Position numbers and translations under genes: made by a program | Shown: piece by piece, positions 33,968 to 46,162 of the stretch | Position numbering within the stretch: position 1 is the stretch's first letter | Layout of the letters: every line of letters begins with the position of its first letter | The notes under the pieces: generated by a model | What the model was told of the DNA's origin: nothing | The model's input: the letters and a program-made list of their open reading frames with translations, nothing else | Databases searched by the model: none | NCBI RefSeq assembly: GCF_910592395.1 | Contig: NC_088314.1 | Span: forward strand, 13,828,001-13,892,000 | Length of the DNA: 64,000 nucleotides | From: Lineus longissimus | Lineage: Eukaryota > Nemertea > Pilidiophora > Heteronemertea > Lineidae | Direction of reading: 5' to 3'

Positions 33968-36821
33968 ATGAAACGCCTGCTGCATTTCAATTTGTGGCTG
34001 TCAATCATCATTTCCCTCGTAACAGAGGCAATCTTACATCAAATTATGGAGCGTAAGTACAACCATAAACACACTCAGTGCTTTCTGTCCCATATCCCCA
34101 CTCTTCCTCGATATTTTCTCTTTAAAGAAGAACCCAACCGATTCATTCCTGACCGGCGCCACCTCCCCTCGAGCTTCCGCCCACCAAAGTTGAGCTTGGG
34201 TCTTACAAGCCAGCGGTGGACCCCGCTGGGCGAGACGTCAGACATACCCAGACCCTGAAAATGCTCAAAACTCACATCAGAATTGCCCGACTTGGGACCA
34301 AGGAGCGGGCTTATATGCTATGTAAAGGAGATTTTTGAGGCACAAGAGCTGACCTCCATAAGATAACCGGATATATGTACTTTGGAGGTTCATTGCCAAA
34401 AGTGTAACCCACGCATCTAAGCTTGTTTTGCTATATGGCCCCGAACACGAACGAAGAAAATTCGCCCTCAATGAACTTGGACAAATCTCGCCCCGCGGCT
34501 TGGACGTATGTTCGGATATGAGGCCAAACTGCAGTGGCGGCGTGGTCCTAAACTCACAGAAGATGGCCTCATAAAATCACCAAAGCATCCTCTGTAGATG
34601 GAAATTATGATCATGACGTTTAAGTAAGTAGTATTTTGAATAGGACAGGCCCATACATTAACATGGAGACGGGATGCGCCTGAAGAACTGTATTTTTGGG
34701 GTAGGACTAAAGGCGGCCACGTATGCACTTGCTAGTTAGACCTTCACAGATATAATTGGAAGATTCTCGTTCCTCTTTCAGCAATCGTCAGTTATAGCCT
34801 CAACGAACCTCATCCAGACGTGAGGTATATAGGCTTTAAGATATACATGTACAAGAAATTACGAAAGTAGGTCTCAAACCGACTTGGATGACTAATATCA
34901 CTTACCAATTGTCCGCTCAACCGATGTAGAGACGAATCATACCAGATCCTAAGGAATTAGTTTGCCGCTTCGAGTAGTCTGCATCGAAAATGGCTTCATA
35001 GACCATTCTCCAAGCAGATCTAATGTCTAGGATTATAGTCTCTCTGCCGACACAGATTTCTATTAAACAGCGAGGCCCGGGATGTGGCACAGGCTCTTGA
35101 TGATATTCGAATCATAGCAGAGCATAGCTGTCGTACCTACAAGAAAAACCCCAACACAGATCACATAGATCTCTTGAAATAAACGAGTTAATTAATATTC
35201 GTTTTGGAGCTAATCAAACGCTATGAATCTCTTTGTGATCTACTCTACGGATCGTGGACGAGGTAAACAAGGTGGCGCCCCCTGTTGGCAACCATGGAAC
35301 GATGTAATTACGAAAATCAAGGGCTTTTACCCCAGTTAATTTTGAGGACAACAACACAGTTCCCTGAAGACATCTGTTGTAGCATCCTGAGGAAATCAGG
35401 GAGTAATGTTAGCTGGGCCGGCGAACATTAACCAATGATTTTTCCCAGGATGCTCTTAACTAGCGTGAAGTAACTTGATTTCATTTTCATTTTCTGTTAT
35501 ATTATTGGTTCATTATTCAGAATCACTGGTAACGCAGATTACGTTCACTCAGTCATATTCCGGTCTGTCTTGGCAATTAGGGACAACACGGCAAGGATCA
35601 CAATTCCAAGATTCGAAATGAGAGGTTTTAGTTTCACTATAGCTCTTTATATTTTCATGCTTGAACATAATAGAAGGGCGGTGCTACAAGGTGACTGGAC
35701 AGGAACACACCAATTTTGGCTTTATTTTTCAAGAAACGAATTTTTGTTTACCCTCCGTAAAACTTTTAATGATGATATCATTCAGCTGCATTGCAAAAAT
35801 AAAGATACCTTATTAAACGTGCTGCGGTGGACATCTGTCGTTGTGACTTGGGACCGTCGAGAGCGTACAGCAGCGATGTATGTGAATGGTCAAGTTGTCC
35901 AAAGGCAACATATCATGGGAAGTAACATGGACAGTGTTTACAACGAGCATGAGCATTATCAGCTCGGGTGGAAGGGGGATTGGCAGGATTATCTAGACGA
36001 AGAATGGGTGTGTTTAACGGATCCATGAGTAGTCTCCATGTTTATCACCATGCACTTTCTCGAAGCAATGTCAAGAAGTTCCATAGTGCCAGTAGGTGTA
36101 CGCAATGTCATAACTTTTATCACCAGTAGGAGTCTTGACGGTTTCTCTAACTTTTTCCTGATTTATCTGACAAAAGTCCAACAATGTCCGACTTTTCCCT
36201 GAAAGTTCGGATTTTTTAAAACCTGTGATAATACCAGGGGTTCCCAAAATTGGTCAATAAAGCTTGAATGGGGTTAATGAGGTGTGAGCCAAACACTCAG
36301 AGTGACCCAAAGTGTGAATACTAATTAGCTCACTCAAGTAGGTAACCTAATGCCACTGACCATCGCTATTGCTCGGTCAGTGGTCTGATATCTCGGCAAG
36401 TGTATCGTGTTTGTTTTGCATTCAAAACCACAATGTACTTCTTCCTCGAATCGAGTATTGTATTAAAATACGAGGCTGAAGTCAGAAACTCTTCAACAGA
36501 ACCAAAATAGGTAGCTGGCTAAATTCTTTACGTTTTGTTTTTTCAGTCGTCGTTGATAGAGGGAAGTACATCCGGACAAACACGGACAGAAGCTTATATG
36601 ACGTATCTGGCCCGATTGAAACAGCAACACGACGCACACCAATAAGTTGCATTGCGTATTGTAAATCGGGAATTGTTCCTTGCAAACATACTATTTTCTC
36701 GCAGAAAACGATGAATTGTGAGCTTTTCTCGAAGTCCATTTATGCTTTACAAATAAGAACTAACTTAAAGGCAGAGGTTAAAACAGGATTTCACAACAAG
36801 CTAAAAGTGGAGGCCATGTAA
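33968..36821 (+). pseudogene. Array copy B: secreted LamG-PAN gene, frameshift at the end of exon 3
   Basis: Exons 33968-34052, 34782-34824, 35521-36091 and 36547-36821. Exon 1 encodes MKRLLHFNLWLSIIISLVTE, three codons shorter than in A and shared with E. Exon 2 encodes IVSYSLNEPHPDV. Exon 3 is open through the LamG core, but a 4-bp difference from A at about 35990-36003 shifts the frame and stops it at the GSM position. Lengths sum to 974, not a multiple of three. Exon 4 is open. Intron 2 retains the empty site of the zinc-finger TIR element at about 35407. Confidence 0.75.
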
Positions 36822-38117
36822 TTAATGAATAATTTGGCCATGTAATGAGTGAAAAGAGTTGCTTCTATCTGATGAGCGGCATAACAAATTTCCATTGATA
36901 CAGATAGACAAGCCAAAAGTCGTCAGCTGTATACTCGGCGACGAAGGAAAAACCTCCACTGGTATCATCAGTTACGAAGTGGTACTATCGGCATAACCTT
37001 GTGCACGTGTGGAACATCAAAATACATTCACTAGTAGAGGCTTTTCCGACTTCTTAACAGTTTCTCTAACTTTTTCCTGATTTATCCGAAAAAGTCCGAC
37101 ATTGTCCGACTTTTCCCAGAAAGGAAAAGAAAATGGTGAAAAATATCAGGGCTTCCCAAAATAGGGCATTAAAGATCAAAGGCCTCGCTTTCCAAAATAG
37201 GGCATTAAAGATCAAAGGCATGTGTTGGATGGGGTTAATGAGGTGACCTAATTGAGTGAGCTAACTAGTATTTACACTTAGGGTCACTCATAGGTCTTTG
37301 GTCCTTATTAATGCCCTAGTCGCCAACTCTACTACGTGACAGTACATCGGCTGTGCTCATGCTTCCACGAGGAATATTTTTATCACTCAGTCATACCATA
37401 CCCATGCATCTTGACCACAAGATTTCGACGATGCTGAAAGTACTTGAAATATTAGTGATAAACAATGGGTAAGCCTATGCGAACCATACCAGACCAGCCG
37501 ACGAATGTCTTGCGCCCTATCACTGCTTGGAGATGAAGACAGATTACGGACACCACATGGTCGAAGACGATGGGGGCTGCCTGCTGCGCATGAAGTCGAC
37601 TGGTCATGTGCGTAGCTGGTCTTTTGGTCGGGGAGGCTCTCTTGGGGAAGGGTGGCTAATTGACACTTTTTGAAAACATTCGGCCTGAATCACCGATCAT
37701 AAATATATACATGTAAGACATTAATTTGGTGACTTCTGCGGTATCTGACACCTCCCCCCCCCCCCCCCCCCTCTGCCCAGCTAGCTTTGCCTAATGCAGG
37801 TCATGGTGATCATAAGTCAACCTCACAAATGTGCCATCATGATGTTTCATTTACACACTTATTGATCCTCATGACGACATATGCAGCAATCGATAGTCTC
37901 ATATATATTTAACAATCTATATGACAAACTTATAGGCCTTTGAAAGTTTGCCTCGTTGGCTAAACCGAACAGAGCATTATACAATGGACACTATTTTTGT
38001 GTTACAAGCATCATCACTTTTAATTTGGCTAACTGATCAACGTTCCTCAATGCATATAGGATCACTCAGATCAAATCTGTATCACACGTCGATGATAATC
38101 GGGTTTCTTCTACGGAA

Positions 38118-41100
38118 ATGACAAGCATGCAACGTCTGCTGCATACCCGTTTGTGGCTATCAATCACGATTACCTTGGTGACAGCGTCAATCCGGCGTCA
38201 AAATATGGAGCATGAGTGCCACTATATACATACTTAGTGCTCTCTATCGCATTTCCCCACTCTTACTCGATATTTTCTCTTCAAAGATGAACCCAACAGA
38301 TTCATTCCTGATCGCAACCACCCCCCCCCCCCCCTCGAGCCCAAAGATGAACTCAACCGATTCATTCCTGACCGCAGCTACCCCATTTTATAGCCTCGAT
38401 TCGCTACGCTGTACATCGAGCGCATGTGTGAGCTCGAAAAAAGCCAGGAATTCTAGCCCAAACGCATTAAAACTTAAGCCATGATGAAAAACGGGAAAAC
38501 CCCTCGGTGTAAAAATAATTTGACGTTACAAGGCTAACCAACCAGGCCACTATTCGGCAACCAATCATTTTCGCAATAGGCACCTCGCACTTCGTCCCTT
38601 TTTGGAACGACGTATTGGTCTAGACCGCAGCCACCTCCCCTCGTACTTCCGCCCATCAAACAGAGAAGGATATCGTTGGAAGAATTCTCGTCTAAGGACA
38701 TTCTCGTTCCTATTTCAGCTATCATCAGTTATAGTCTGAATGGACCTCATTCAGACGTGAGGTGGTTCTATGAACATTCTCGTTCCTATTTCAGCAATCA
38801 TCAGTTATAGTCTGAATGGACCTCATCAAGACGTGAGGTGGGTATATGGACTGACAAGCAATCACGAAAGGAGGTCTGCCGCTTCGAGTACCCTGCATTG
38901 AGAATGGCTTCAAAGGCCATTCATGTCCAAGAATAGTCTCTCTGCCAACGTAGATGTTCATTAAATCGCCAAGTCCCGGATGTGGCACATTGGCGCTTGA
39001 TGATATTCGAATCATAGCAGAGCAAAGCGATCGTACCTACAATCAGACACCCCCCACACAGAACACATAGAACGCTGGAGATAAAGGAGTGATAGGGTGC
39101 ACCTAAAATTTGGAATAAAAACCAGTATTTGACCACTTTAGGGTCATATTTGGCCAAAAAGTGTTAAAATGGCTATTTTAACTTTAGTGGTTCAGCATCA
39201 GCACACCTGTCTACATTAAATAGGCCTGCCGATCGCGAAACCACCTCACCTAAAATTCTAATCAGAAGCCAGTAAATATGTATTTAATATCAAAATATGG
39301 CATTTTTTGCAAAAAAAAGGTTAAAATGGCTATTTTGTCTTGAGTGGTGCGAATAAGACTGCTATTTTAGAATGAACGCCCCTTTTTACAAAAAGTAAGC
39401 CTGTCAAAACATCCTTACCTAAAATTCTGATTAAAGGCCACTGTATCTTGGAGTACTTGTTATTCAGATTGTGTCAATTATTTATTTAGGAGCTGATCAA
39501 TCGCAATAAATCTGGTATCTTCACGCACCTGTGATCTACTCTACGGATCGTGGACGAGGTAAACAAGGTGGCGCTCCCTGTTGGCAGTCAAGGAACGATG
39601 TAGTTACGGAAATCAAGGGCTTTTTCCCCAGTTAATTTTGAGGACAACAACAAAGTTTCCCGAAGACATATCTTGTAGCATCCTGAGGAAATCAGGGATT
39701 AATGTCATCACGGTGGATAACCGTAGCGGTTTAGCGACCAACATGTACGGTTCAGCGAACTTCCGTTTTGCTCGAATTTTCAAGGTAGCACACATTTTTA
39801 CAATTTTCGGTAAGTTCCTGTGGTTTAATCCGGTTCTGCTTATAATGCATGCATCATCAGTCGTTGTATTTTACATCAGTATGCCCATATGGCTCTGACT
39901 TAAAGAAACGGAGCTAATATTCACGTTGAAAGTTAGAAATTTGATGATCTTCAAAGACATCATTTTGTGGCGAAGCGTCTGAAATTGACGCCATGTTTGC
40001 ATGGCTATCATGTACTACAAAGCTAACAATAAAGACTGACGAAGTAACAAGTAATATGCATGCCCTTTTGCTGAGACACAGTGCAAAATATGTTGACTTC
40101 ATGAAAGTGTACGATGTTTAGCGATATTACTGTACACCGGTTTAGCGATGTAACGCACTGAAAGTGTACGGGTTGTATGGTTCAACGATAAAAAATTATT
40201 TATCGCATTTCACTCGTAATATGGCCCAGACAGTCATTATTCCCAATCTAAAAGGTAACTTTACTACCAATAGTCGATCGTTTTTGCCTTCGAGGCGTGG
40301 GAATTGTCTTCAATTAGCCAAATATTTTACTCTATTTCAGGAGCAACTTTTGTGAGAAAACGTCGACGAAAATGCACGGTCTCGTCGAGCAGTTTCTCAT
40401 ACACAATCACTGAAAGTGCACTTTATGCTTGTAGGTCTTGTGGCACACCGTATACTCTGTTTTATATGAACCTTGACGTTTATGGATAGGATGTCCATGG
40501 AGACGAGAAGAACTGGGATTACCATGCCGGTACCGTGTCATGGAGTGCAGCAGTATACGTCTGAAACTGAATTTTAACGAACATATTGCCTTTGTTAAAC
40601 CGCACAAGGTGAAGTCGCTACACCACTCGAGGGTTCGCTGAACATGAACGGTCATTGCAAAAATCGGTCAAAATCACGGAAAAAAATTAAGAAAAGGGTA
40701 GAATTGCGAATGAAACACCACGAAACACATGCCCAGAGGATGATTCCAAAGCTTTGAAGGGAACCTGACGGCCTACCGTTAACTAGACAGCGATGACATG
40801 GTACCCTACTAAACTTGTTTAAAATTTCAGGAGCAATGTTTCTTCAGAACTTTTGTGAGAAAACGTCGACGAAAATGCATTGTCTCGTCGAGCAGTATCT
40901 CATACACCATTCCGGAGAGTGCACTTTATGCTTGTAGGTCTTGTCGCACATCGCACACTTGTAAAGGTTCTCACCAGTGCTATCTTTGACGTATCTTGTG
41001 CTGATTGAGCGTCCATTTTACACACACGTCGCACACCAGTGCTTCGCACCTTACGAGCTTATTACGAACCGTTGCTCGGAGAACAACTTGTTTGTTGAGA

Positions 41101-43372
41101 GTAAAAAATAAAATTCTATCAGTCAAATTGTTGTTTGCTTATACCTTTTTGTTCTGTTTTATATGAACCTTGATGATTATTGATAGAATGTTCATGGAGA
41201 CGAGAAGAACTGGGATCACCATGCAGGTACCGTGTCATGTCATGGAGTGCAGCAGTATACGTCAGAAACTGAATTTCGACGTACAGGTTGCCTTTGTTAA
41301 ACTGTACAAGGTGAAGTTAATGAACCACTCGAGGGTTCGCTAAATGTGTATGGGCATTGCAGATATCGGTCAAAATAAAGAAAAAAATAAGAAAAGGGCA
41401 GATAACGAATGAAACACCACGGAACACATCCCAAGATGTTGATTCCATAGCTTTGAAAGGAATGTGACCGCCTGCCGTTAACTAGACAGCGATGACATGG
41501 TACCCGACTAAACTTTTTAAAAATTGTAATCAATTAGCCCTATAAACGACACAAACCATCGCATTATGATCTGAAGGATAGTAAATTGTATCCAGGAAGA
41601 GCCCACGCCGCTACATCGCAAAAATATATCATATCTTCCATATTTTATTATACCGATTTTCAACTCACATCGTCTGCTAGAGTGCATAAGCGACTGTTCC
41701 TTGAACCGTACATTTGGTCGCTAAACCGTTACGGTTATCCACCGTGGTTAGCAGGGCCAGAGAACGTTAACCAATGAATTCCTCAGGATGCTCTTAACTA
41801 GCGTGAAGTAACAAGATTTCATTTTCATTTTCTTTTTTATTATTTGTTCATTATTCAGAATAACTGGTAACGCAGCTTACGTTCACTCAGTCATATTCCG
41901 GTTTGTCTTGACAATTAGGGACAACACGTCAAGGATCACAATTCCAAGATTCGAAATGAGAGGCTTTAGTTTCACTATAGCTCTTTATATATACATACTC
42001 GAACATAATAGATGGGCGGTGCTACTAGGTGACTGGACAATATCATTCCAGTTTTGCTTTCATTTTTCACGAAAAGCATTAGTATTTAGACTCTATCAGG
42101 TTCATTATAAAAATCTCATTCACTTGGAATGCAAAAATAAAGATACCTTATTAAACCTGCTAGTGTGGACATCTGTCGTTTTGACTTGGGACCGTCGAGA
42201 GCGTACAGCAGCGATGTATGTGAATGGTCAAGTTGTCCATAGGCAACATGTCATGAGAAGTAACCTGGACAGTGTTTACAACAAGCATGAGCGGTATCAG
42301 CTCGGATGGAAGGGGGATGAGCACGGTGGAATGGGTGTGTTTATCGGATCCATGAGTAGTCTCCATGTTTATCACCATGCACTTTCTCGATGCAATGTCA
42401 AGAAGTTCCATAGCGCCAGTATAGGTAAACGCGACGACATAACGGAGCCTTAACGGTTTTTCTAACTTTTTCCTGATTTATCTGACAAAAGTCAGAAAAA
42501 GTCCGACTTTCCCTAAGAGGTCGGATTTTTTAAAAACATGTGATATAAAGTGTGAAACACACACCCAGAGTGACCTAAAGTGTGAATACCAATTAGCTCA
42601 CTCAATTATGTAACCTCATTAACCGCATTTAAGATAGTCCTTTGATTTTCATAGCCCTATTTTGGGAAGCCCTGATATTATGAAAGGTTTTTAAAAAAGC
42701 CGTCCCTTTCAGAGAAAAGTCGGATATTGCCGGACTTTTGACAGAAAAATTAGGAAAAAGTTATAGTGATATAAGTTATGACATCTTGACCCTCAATGCT
42801 CAGCTTACAGACAATGCGCGTCAATAGCTTGACGTAAAGTAAAGCATGCACTTAGATGCAATCTACCTCAAAATGAAGTTGATCGGCTATTACCTGACCA
42901 TCGCCATTGCTCGATCAGCGGTCTGATATCACGGCAAGTGACAGCTTGTTTGTGTCTCATTCAAAACCACAATATACTTCTTCCTCGAATCGAGTATTGT
43001 ATTAAAATACTCGATTCGATGAGGCTGAAATCACAAACTCTTCAACATGGAACCCCAATAGGTAGCTGGCTAAATTCTTTACGTTTTTTTTTTTCAGTCG
43101 TCGTTGATAGAGGGAAGTACATCCGGACTAATACGGACAGAAGCTTATATGACGTATCTGGTCTGACTGAAACAGCAACACGACGCACACCAATAAGCTG
43201 CATTGCGTATTGTAAATCGCGGATTGTTCCTTGCAAACATGCTATTTTCTCGCAGAAGGCAAAGAAATGTGAGCTTTTCTCAAAGTCGATTTATGTTTTA
43301 CAAATAAGAACTAACTTAAAGGCAGAGGTTAAAACAGGATTTCACTACAAGCTAAAAGTGGAGGCCATGTAA
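38118..43372 (+). CDS. Array copy C: secreted LamG-PAN gene, exon-1 donor lost
   Basis: Exons 38118-38211, 38719-38761 or 38795-38837 (two microexons), 41859-42418 and 43098-43372; with one microexon these total 972 nt (323 aa). All exons are open. Exon 1 encodes MTSMQRLLHTRLWLSITITL; exon 3 has FEMRGFSFTIALYI, then TSVVLTWDRR, AMYVNGQVV and YQLGW; exon 4 has ISCIAYC, PCKHAIF, CELF. The exon-1 donor reads C/ATGAGT where A, B, D, E and G have C/GTRAGT, so normal splicing should fail unless another donor or first exon is used. An alternative end for exon 3 at 42424 keeps the frame. Intron 2 holds a 2-kb TIR element and a 165-bp tandem repeat. Confidence 0.65.
38719..38837 (+). repeat. Duplicated 43-nt microexon of copy C
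   Basis: Microexons at 38719-38761 and 38795-38837 each have a TTTCAG acceptor and a GTGGTT or GTGGGT donor. Only 33 bp separate them, too short for an ordinary intron, and using both would break the frame, so at most one can enter an mRNA. Confidence 0.75.
39092..39440. repeat. 165-bp tandem repeat in intron 2 of copy C
   Basis: Two full units and part of a third share CACCTAAAATT, RAAGCCAGTA, GGTTAAAATGGCTATTTT and GCCTGTCAAAA/GCCTGCCGAT. Same-site copies are at 47135-47480 (D) and 57447-57790 (F); B and E lack it. Confidence 0.65.
39709..41746. mobile_element. 2.04-kb TIR element carrying C2H2 zinc-finger fragments (copy C)
   Basis: The termini CACGGTGGATAACCGTARCG and the inverted form extend for about 50 bp (TTTAGCGACCA, TGTACGGTTCA). 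Copies B (35407) and E (54262) show the uninterrupted site, defining it as an insertion. Full copy at 58062-60096, internally deleted copy at 47753-48678, remnant in A. Inside is a duplicated segment (from about 40338 and about 40830) related to C2H2 zinc-finger coding sequence. No transposase is recognised. The target duplication could not be resolved (GTCA/GTTA at best). Confidence 0.75.
40865..41045 (-). pseudogene. C2H2 zinc-finger fragment inside the TIR element
   Basis: The minus strand reads LVCDVCVKWTLNQHKIRQR and then, after a 1-nt slip, the linker-like TGENLYKC followed by AMCDKTYKHKVH. Cys-x2-Cys spacing, the distal His and the TGEKPYKC-type linker mark two C2H2 fingers. A weaker second copy (TVCHKTYKHKVH) lies at about 40407-40450. 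The piece is probably captured host coding sequence, not a working gene. Confidence 0.6.
42462..42765. mobile_element. Foldback MITE of about 300 bp in intron 3 of copy C
   Basis: The ends are inverted: CTAACTTTTTCCTGATTTATC at the left and its complement-like form TTAGGAAAAAGTTATAG at the right, with GTCCGACTTTTCCCT and GGAAAAGTCGG inside. Matching full copies at 49389-49693 (D) and 60812-61112 (F). Half-copies occur in intron 3 of A, B and E and downstream of exon 4 in several genes. Confidence 0.65.
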
Positions 43373-43942
43373 TTAATGAATAATTTGGCCATGTAATGAT
43401 TGAAAAGAGTTGCTTCTATCTGATGAGCAGCATAACAAATTTCCAGTAATACAGATAGAAAAGCCAAAAGTCGTCAGTATACCCGGCGACGAAGGAATTA
43501 CCTTTACTGGTATCATCAGTTACGAAGTGGTACTATCGGCATAACCTTGTGCACGTGTGGAACATCACAATACATTCACTAGTAGAGGCTTTTCCGACTT
43601 CTTAACAGTTTCTCTAACTTTGTCCTGATTTAGCCGAGAAAAGTCCGACATTGTCCGACTTTTCCCAGAAAGGAAAAAAAAACGGTGAAAAATATCAGGG
43701 CTTCCCAAAATAGGGCATTAAAGATCAAAGGCCTCGCTTTCCAAAATAGGGCATTAGAGATCAATGGCCTGTGTTGGATGGGGTTAATGAGGTGACCTAA
43801 TTGAGTGAGCTAACTAGTATTTACACTTAGGGTCACTCATAGGTCTTTGGTGCTTATTAATGCCCTAGTCGCCAACTCTACTACGTGACAGTACATCGGC
43901 TGCGCTCATGCTTCCACGAGGAATATTTTTATCACTCAGTCA

Positions 43943-45000
43943 GGCTTGTGGTATTCGACTCGATGACTCGACGACGCGATGACTCGATGACGCGATCAAG
44001 TTGGAATCTTTTTAAAGAATATCACTGCTTGAACTGTAATTTATACATAGAATCATAAGTGGAGGAAAATAAAAAAGAACCGATCATTACCAACCCCTTT
44101 CCAGCTGTTTTCACCGTATCTAATCCGACCATTTTTCGTTTCCTACAAGTTCGCATTTTTGATAAAACCATGCGCCATGTTGCTATGCAAGCCACTGGTA
44201 TCTTTACCGTCAATACAGCTGAATACACCTAAATATAGCTGGTTCAGATCAACCTCCTACCCAGGTTCTTTACGAGCAGAAGTTCCAATGTTAAAATGAC
44301 ACGCGAGTTCCTGGAGACAAGGTTGGCTCTGGATATCCGTTCAGCACGGCAATATTAAATGTCCTATACACCTTTCCAGAAATGGGGCGCTGAGTGTCCG
44401 AAATAGTGATGTCATAAGGGGAAACTAGGCCTGTGGTGGAGGGACAAAGGAGATAGTCATGGTTGACCAACACACTTGAATGCCTTTAATGACGGACAAG
44501 GGGGAAAAAGTTAGGCTAGTTCCAATGCAAGCCACCAATTTCGGAAAGCATGTAGAGGGGCTGATGTATGGGGGGGGGGGGGGGGGGCAGATGTCAAGGG
44601 ACGGAAGAGAGACTGAGTGACTGAGTCTAAAAAACTGCACATATGCGAAATTCCGATTGTTGACAGACTACCACATGACATCTGACATTGGCCACTAGAA
44701 GCTTGTTTGTCAATTAAATCTCCGGTCATTTTGCATGCTATGAAACTTCCGCGAGTCCTTTAAATATCAAAATCAATCGCGGGGACCAATCTTCAGTGGC
44801 CATGGCTGGGGGGGGGGGGGGGGGCACATCCTTCCACATACCGTAGCTGGGTATGGGAAAGGCCGAGCTAAAACCTCTGCTGTTGCAGCGGTAGCCCGGA
44901 GACCAGGATCATGGGATTCCGTATTTTAGCAAAATCCATAGCAACGATCGCGTCATCGAGCCATCGCGTCGTCGAGTCATCGAGTCGAATACCACAAGCC
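43943..45000. mobile_element. 1058-bp TIR element with 8-bp target duplication
   Basis: CTCAGTCA flanks both sides (43935-43942 and 45001-45008), matching the single CTCAGTCA at this place in other units. The termini are 55-bp inverted repeats, GGCTTGTGGTATTCGACTCG and on, with a single mismatch. The inner arms consist of repeated GACTCGATGACGCGATG-type motifs. Eight-base duplications occur in hAT, Merlin and P superfamilies; the GG start does not settle which. There is no transposase frame, so it is non-autonomous. Poly-G runs lie at 44570-44587 and about 44810-44824. Confidence 0.85.
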
Positions 45001-45977
45001 CTCAGTCATACCATACCCATGCATCTTGACCACAAGATTTCGACGTTGCTGAAAGTACTTGAAATATTAGTGATAAACAATGGGTGAGCCTATGCGAACC
45101 ATACCAGACCAGCCGACGAATGTCTTGCGCCCTATCACTGCTTGGAGATGAAGACAGATTATAGACACCAGATGGTCGAAGACGATGGGGGCTGCCTGCT
45201 GCGCATGAAGTCGACTGGTCATGTGCGTAGCTGGTCTTTCGGTCGGGGAGGCTCTCTTGGGGAAGGGTGGCTAATTGACACTTTTTGAAAACATTCGGCC
45301 TGAATCACCGATCATAAATATATACATGTAAGACATTATTTTGGTGACTTCTGCGGCGTCTGCCCAGCTAGCTTTGCCTAATGCTGGTAATGGTGATCAT
45401 AAGTCAACCTCACAAATGTGCCATCATGATGTTTCATTTTAACACTTATTGATCTTCATGACGACATATGCAGCAATCGATAGTCTGGTATATATTCAGC
45501 AATCTATATGACAAACTTATAGGCCTTTGAAAGTTTGCCTCATTGGCTCACCGAACAGCGCATTATACAATTGACACTATTTTTGTGCTACAAGTATCAT
45601 CACTTTTAATTTGGCTAACTGATCAACGTTCCTCAATGCATAGAGGATCACTCAGATCACATCTGTATTACACGTCGATGATAATCGGGTTTCTTCTGCG
45701 GAAATGACAAGCATGCAACGTCTGCTGCATTCCCGTTTGTGGCTGTCAATCACCATTACCTTGGTGACAGCGTCAGTCAAGCGTCAAAATATGGAGCGTG
45801 AGTACCACTATATACATACCTAGTGCTTCCTATTGCATTTCCCCACTCATACTCGATATTTTCTCTTCAAAGATGAACCTAACAGATTCATTCATGATCG
45901 CAGCCACCTCCCCTCGAGCCCAAAGATGAACCCAACTGATTCATTCCTGACCGCACCCACCTCCGCTCGAGCCCAGA

Positions 45978-46162
45978 TATACACCTTTCCAGAAATGGGG
46001 CGCTGAGTGTCCGAAATAGTGATGTCATAAGGGGAAACTAGGCCTTATTGTGAAGGGACAAAGGAGATAGTCATGGTTAACCAACACACTTGAATGCCTT
46101 TGATGACGGACAAGGGGGGGGAGTTAGTTCCAATGCAAGCCACCAATTTCGGGAAGTATGTA
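45978..46162. mobile_element. Internal fragment of the 43943-45000 element, inserted in intron 1 of copy D
   Basis: It matches 44366-44554 in the same orientation (TATACACCTTTCCAGAAATG to AATTTCGG) with scattered differences and no terminal repeats. It sits within the 53-bp minisatellite block. Confidence 0.75.

Noticed and set aside
38212-38484. 90-codon frame repeated at 56564, reading MNPTDSFL-type repeats
   Set aside because: It is a read-through of the 53-bp minisatellite in intron 1, out of frame with exon 1; the unit length is not a multiple of three.
39581-39898. 105-codon frame conserved at 39581, 47625 and 57934
   Set aside because: It lies in intron 2 and runs across the left terminus of the TIR element. 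Conservation follows from recent duplication of the whole unit, and the frame is absent from B and E, which lack the element.
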